Below, one piece after another: positions 60,592-64,000 of a stretch of DNA of 64,000 nucleotides (positions within the stretch are counted from its first letter, which is position 1; the number at the start of each line of letters is the position of its first letter). The notes under the pieces are model-generated. The model searched no databases. It was not told the DNA's origin and saw nothing but the letters and a program-made list of their open reading frames with translations. A program made the translations under genes and the position numbers. Source of the DNA: an uncultured Clostridia bacterium (GTDB taxonomy: Bacteria; Bacillota; Clostridia; UBA1381); the NCBI GenBank assembly GCA_934476075.1, contig CAKSNH010000008.1:41758-105757 (forward strand). The letters are read 5' to 3'.

Positions 60592-61056
60592 ATGAACACA
60601 AATATGTATCACCGTTACCACAGTACCTACTTTAAGCGTTGGGCAATAGTTTCAGCGATAGTATTCTTTCTTTCCGGAATTATTGCAGGTTTTCTTTTTC
60701 AGACGGTTGATATTTCTTCTAGGTATTCTTCGCTTAGTGACACTCACTTTAACTGGCTTCTTATGCTCTCTGTTTGGTCTATGGCTGTTGTCCCTATTTC
60801 TATTCTTTATGGTGTATATTCACATTTGGAAAATCAAGAAATACAAATAGACATACTAAGAGAGATTTACGAAACACAGGCATTGAATGTACAAAACACA
60901 GCACAAAGTAATATACCTAATACCGCACAACCTACACAGGCTAAACCGCCGATAACTCCAACAGTGTCAAGGCACAATAATTGGAAATGTTCAAAGTGCG
61001 GTCGCATAAATGACGCAAATACTATTGCTTGTAAAGACTGCGGCACATATAAATAA
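60592..61056 (+). CDS. Membrane protein with C-terminal zinc ribbon
   Basis: 154 residues from ATG 60592 (TAGGAGG upstream). Two membrane segments (about 18-38 and 57-78) are followed by a helix, a Thr/Pro-rich linker and a zinc ribbon (WKCSKCGRINDANTIACKDCG). Such proteins are common near the switch of Clostridia prophages; role unknown, possibly a lysogenic conversion or exclusion protein. Confidence 0.75.
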   Translation: MNTNMYHRYHSTYFKRWAIVSAIVFFLSGIIAGFLFQTVDISSRYSSLSDTHFNWLLMLSVWSMAVVPISILYGVYSHLENQEIQIDILREIYETQALNVQNTAQSNIPNTAQPTQAKPPITPTVSRHNNWKCSKCGRINDANTIACKDCGTYK

Positions 61057-61077
61057 TGCAACAGTAATTAAAAAAAA

Positions 61078-61188
61078 CGGCAAGTACCGCTAATACTTAC
61101 CGCCTTAATCATTGAGTTACTTTGAACGCTAAATAACCCAAAATTATTATACAATATTTGATTTTAAATGTCAATATTGTTTTTTAGG
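61078..61188 (+). repeat. Repeated leader element, copy 2
   Basis: It matches the element at 60469: CGGCAAGTACCGCTAATACTTACCGCC in two halves, an AATAACCC segment, ATTATACAATAT and TTTTTTAGGAG. It lies before the gene at 61198. Confidence 0.7.
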
Positions 61189-61197
61189 AGACTTATT

Positions 61198-62100
61198 ATG
61201 TTTTACATTGTGCTTTTTGTCATGCTAATTATCGCCGTACCATTAATAATATGGTTAAAAAACAAAAAAGATAATTATAATACATATAATATTGAAGATG
61301 ATTATACACCATTTAATTTAGATGATATACATAATACAAATCAATCCGAGTATGTGTCAGGAAAAATTGAAACTCCTATAAAAGTAAATCGTACACTTGT
61401 AAAAGACTATACTGAACAAAATGGTTTAATAACTGTTTCAAAATGTATGTATGATGTTGAAGAATTTTTTGCAGATTTAGCACCTTTGCCATATCGACAA
61501 TACCACACATACAGATTAAAAGGGAAAAATACCGCTACTAACCGTATGAAAACTATTTCAATAGATGCCTATAATGAATATGACGCAATACAAAAAGCTA
61601 AAAAAAATGGATTTACAGAACCTTTTGAAATATTGTTAGATGATGCTTTCGCAACAGTCAGGCAAAAAGATTTTCTACGAAATTTACATCTTACTGTAAA
61701 ATCGAATTACACAATAGAAGATGCTTCATGTATAATATCAAGAACACACGAAAAAGAACCTGCACCCGAAAAATGGTTACTGGAATTTGCAGACACTAAT
61801 AATATTCCGTTTAGCTTATACGCTACCAATACTAACGTTATCCGACATATAGAAAAAGAATATTTCACCGATATTGTCAAAGAACTATCCTTTTGGGTAT
61901 ACGTTGTTAATCGTTTTACAAACAAAAGCGAATATTTTGATAAAATACGTTTTGAAACAATAGCAAAACAACTAAGTTCTGATACTAAGTTTATGCGGTT
62001 ATATAAGCAGAATGTTTTAGAAAGTAAAATTAATTATATCAGTCCAAATACTCGTACTACTGTATATAAAATGGCTGTTGAAATGTTAAATAAAGATTAA
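61198..62100 (+). CDS. Membrane-anchored phage protein of unknown function
   Basis: 300 residues from ATG 61198 (TTAGGAGA upstream). One N-terminal membrane anchor (FYIVLFVMLIIAVPLIIWL) is followed by a cytosolic part. Residues about 130-290 (ATVRQKDFLRNLHL, ISRTHEKEP, WLLEFADTNNIPFSLYA, LSFWVYVVNRF) resemble a domain I recall from C-terminal regions of phage exonuclease-like proteins; that link is tentative. Confidence 0.7.
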   Translation: MFYIVLFVMLIIAVPLIIWLKNKKDNYNTYNIEDDYTPFNLDDIHNTNQSEYVSGKIETPIKVNRTLVKDYTEQNGLITVSKCMYDVEEFFADLAPLPYRQYHTYRLKGKNTATNRMKTISIDAYNEYDAIQKAKKNGFTEPFEILLDDAFATVRQKDFLRNLHLTVKSNYTIEDASCIISRTHEKEPAPEKWLLEFADTNNIPFSLYATNTNVIRHIEKEYFTDIVKELSFWVYVVNRFTNKSEYFDKIRFETIAKQLSSDTKFMRLYKQNVLESKINYISPNTRTTVYKMAVEMLNKD

Positions 62101-62115
62101 GAAAGGACTAACATT

Positions 62116-62520
62116 ATGGAAATAATAAAGTATTACGGCAGTGATGATACAAAATCAGAATTTATCAACCATGACAGTGAGCCTTTAATGGCAGTTATTG
62201 CACATGATGGTTCACACGCTGTTGTATCACTGCTTGACGAGGGCTGCGAACATCATATATTGTTAGCCAAAGCACTTGATAAATATGATATAGATAAATA
62301 TTTCAGAATTATCTTTGATAATGAGGGTGCTGACTGGACCTTTGTATGCCCTCCCGATTATAAAAATATAACTAACAAAGAAAAGCGAATAACAGAATTT
62401 TTTAATGACGGTGTAGATGCAATAACGGAATTTTTAAAGCAAATCGGCTATGATGTGCCTATAAACATTCCTAAACGCTACCGCCGGCATATGGACTACT
62501 TAAATAATTCTGATTATTAA
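62116..62520 (+). CDS. Phage protein of unknown function (134 aa)
   Basis: The gene follows the previous one by 15 bp (AAGGAC site). The acidic protein contains VVSLLDEGCEHHILLAKALDKYDIDKYFRIIF and a basic end (KRYRRHMD). No family is recognised. It completes the short plus-strand lysogeny operon. Confidence 0.65.
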   Translation: MEIIKYYGSDDTKSEFINHDSEPLMAVIAHDGSHAVVSLLDEGCEHHILLAKALDKYDIDKYFRIIFDNEGADWTFVCPPDYKNITNKEKRITEFFNDGVDAITEFLKQIGYDVPINIPKRYRRHMDYLNNSDY

Positions 62521-62565
62521 AAAAATCCCCTCCGGTGTTGACGCACCGAAAGGGACAACATAAAA

Positions 62566-62612
62566 AGTGTTATGGTATAACACAAAACCCAATATGATTA
62601 TACCATAACACT
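62566..62612. promoter_or_regulatory. 15-bp inverted repeat upstream of the integrase gene
   Basis: AGTGTTATGGTATAA (62566-62580) and its exact complement (62598-62612) are separated by 17 bp. A weaker hairpin (CCGGTG / CACCG) lies just upstream at 62533-62548. It may be a terminator of the preceding operon, an operator or part of the attachment region. Confidence 0.55.
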
Positions 62613-62644
62613 CTTAAAAATACAATAAAAGGAGTGTTTTTTTA

Positions 62645-64000
62645 ATGCAAAAAAATAATAACAGATGTGTAATTTATGCACGTTACAGTTGTGAACGTCA
62701 AACCGAACAATCAATCGAAGGTCAACTTGTTGACTGTCGCAAATATGCGGAACGCAACGGTTTAAATGTTGTTGATACATACATAGACCGTGCAACGTCT
62801 GCAACAAATGATAATCGTGCATCTTTTCAAAAAATGATACGAGATAGTACAAAGCATTTATTTGATGTTATCATTGTTTGGAAATTAGACCGTTTCGCCC
62901 GTAATAAATATGACAGTGCTGTGTATAAGCGTACATTAAAAAATAATGGTGTATGTGTTGTATCAGCTATGGAAAATATTCCGAACAGTCCCGAAGGCGT
63001 TCTGATGGAGAGCATACTGGAAGGCTTTGCGGAGTATTTCTCCCTTGACCTCGCACAAAAAGTAATTCGTGGCATGAGAGAAACTGCAAAAAAGCATAGA
63101 ATAACAGGCATTATCCCTTTCGGCTACACTCGCTCACCCGAAAACACATATATTCCTGACCCTGTTTCCGCTCCGGCTGTGAAAAAAGTATTTGAAATGT
63201 ACCTTTCCGGAGAAAGTAAAACCGATATTGCCGAATATCTAAATACTCACGGACTTCGCACTGCATATGGCAATAAATTTACAAAAGATAGTATAACTCC
63301 TATTGTTCAAAACACACGTTATACAGGAAAATATAAATATGATGGCTTAGAAATAGTAGACGAAAATCAACGTATAGTAAGCGATGAACTTTTTTATAAC
63401 GTACAAAAACGAGTTCGTGCAAATCAACACACCGGTATGATGACTATGGCAAAAGATAGATTTTTATTAAGCGGTAAAGTATACTGCGGATATTGTCAAA
63501 ACACAATGACAGGTGAAAGCGGTACAAGCCAAAACGGAAATAGGTATCATTACTATACTTGTTCCGGCAGAAAAAAACTCCACATATGCACTCATAAACG
63601 AGTAAAGAAAGAACACCTTGAAAAAATTGTGCTAAATAGTATCAAGCAATTATTAAATAGTAAACAATTAATAAATGTAATTGCAGATGCAGTTATGGAA
63701 ATACAAAGCAAATCAAATAAGCAAACTGAATTAATTAATTCACTTGAACTACAATTAAAAGATACAAATAGACGAATTGATAATATCATGAACGCTATCG
63801 AACAGGGAATAATAAGTTCTACTACACAAACCCGATTAAAAGAACTTGAATCACTGCGTTATAATTTGGAATATGAAATTTCTGAAAAGCAATCATCTTC
63901 TTGCCGATTTAATAAGTCACAAATATTAAGCTACTTCGATAACTTTAATATCACTAATTCTATCACATGGCAGGAACAACAATTACTTGTACATCATTTT
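62645..64000 (+). CDS. int: Large serine recombinase, phage integrase (C-terminus outside window)
   Basis: The frame is open for 452 codons from ATG 62645 (AAAAGGAG upstream) to the window end. The resolvase domain has the nucleophile in YARYSCERQTEQSIEGQ (Ser15), WKLDRFARNKYD and the helix with GFAEYFSLDLAQKVIRGMRE. The recombinase domain follows (IPFGYTRSPE), then the zinc-ribbon domain with CGYC ... YTCSGRKK ... CTHK and a coiled coil (about 360-420). It integrates the phage by attP x attB exchange; attR or attL should lie just beyond this gene. Confidence 0.95.
   Translation, partial: MQKNNNRCVIYARYSCERQTEQSIEGQLVDCRKYAERNGLNVVDTYIDRATSATNDNRASFQKMIRDSTKHLFDVIIVWKLDRFARNKYDSAVYKRTLKNNGVCVVSAMENIPNSPEGVLMESILEGFAEYFSLDLAQKVIRGMRETAKKHRITGIIPFGYTRSPENTYIPDPVSAPAVKKVFEMYLSGESKTDIAEYLNTHGLRTAYGNKFTKDSITPIVQNTRYTGKYKYDGLEIVDENQRIVSDELFYNVQKRVRANQHTGMMTMAKDRFLLSGKVYCGYCQNTMTGESGTSQNGNRYHYYTCSGRKKLHICTHKRVKKEHLEKIVLNSIKQLLNSKQLINVIADAVMEIQSKSNKQTELINSLELQLKDTNRRIDNIMNAIEQGIISSTTQTRLKELESLRYNLEYEISEKQSSSCRFNKSQILSYFDNFNITNSITWQEQQLLVHHF

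Larger units (their letters stand above)
20938..64000. mobile_element. P2-type prophage (myovirus), right end outside window
   Basis: The block holds an XRE lysogeny switch, HUH replication protein, two-subunit terminase, portal, protease, capsid, sheath, tube, tape measure, P2-type baseplate proteins J/W/V/I/U/X/D, tail fibre, holin and amidase. A large serine recombinase at 62645 is cut by the window end, so its attachment site should lie just beyond 64000. The left limit is put between 20808 and 21134, where chromosomal genes stop and AT-rich cargo begins; no attachment core could be identified because the other end is missing. Confidence 0.8.

Overview
The window looks like a chromosome segment of a gut-type Clostridia bacterium (Firmicutes, Oscillospiraceae/Ruminococcaceae-like) whose right two thirds is a P2-type contractile-tail prophage. 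The host assignment rests on Gram-positive style ribosome sites (AGGAGG), a YerC/TrpR-family regulator, a bacterial-type ProRS, BMC protein EutS, large secreted surface proteins with Sec signals and a VTC/DUF4956/Cthe_2159 cluster. The species cannot be named from this sequence.

Layout. 1-8041: three minus-strand secreted proteins, the third an SGNH esterase resembling rhamnogalacturonan acetylesterases; all three share related beta-sandwich segments. 8246-8840: a DUF421 membrane protein gene broken by an internal deletion. 9028-12577: operon of a VTC polyphosphate-polymerase-domain protein, a DUF4956 membrane protein and a beta-helical carbohydrate-binding lipoprotein. 12909-12983: tRNA-Glu(CUC). 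13281-17957: housekeeping genes proS, an isolated eutS, yerC, a methyltransferase, a DUF1294 protein and an alpha/beta hydrolase. 18185-20380: a secreted SH3/stalk-domain protein flanked by two copies of a roughly 100-bp repeat.

The prophage (about 20.9 kb to beyond the right edge) begins with an AT-rich cargo area (ParA ATPase plus two unknown genes, a DUF2971 protein, a tiny hydrophobic peptide behind a 24-bp perfect palindrome). Then, all on the minus strand and transcribed right to left, come packaging, head, tail and lysis genes. P2-type tail genes are scattered: J, X and D lie between terminase and portal, U and W lie behind the capsid, V, I and fibre follow the tape measure. The tail-assembly chaperone, normally between tube and tape measure, sits between the two terminase genes and carries a -1 frameshift site (TTTTTTA) leading into a 51-codon extension.

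Right of the terminase is the early region (47.3-57.6 kb, minus): VRR-NUC nuclease, a small HUH-type replication protein, two tandem tyrosine recombinases, several DNA methyltransferases including a two-piece cytosine-5 enzyme, and many small genes. At 57.6-59.9 kb lies an array of very small genes in convergent pairs, separated by copies of a ~100-bp sequence that carries a plus-strand promoter and a relic of the 3' end of the neighbouring HTH gene. The lysogeny switch (two divergent XRE regulators) is at 59.7-60.4 kb, followed by plus-strand lysogeny genes and a large serine integrase cut off by the window end. The right attachment site is therefore outside the window, and the left one could not be fixed.
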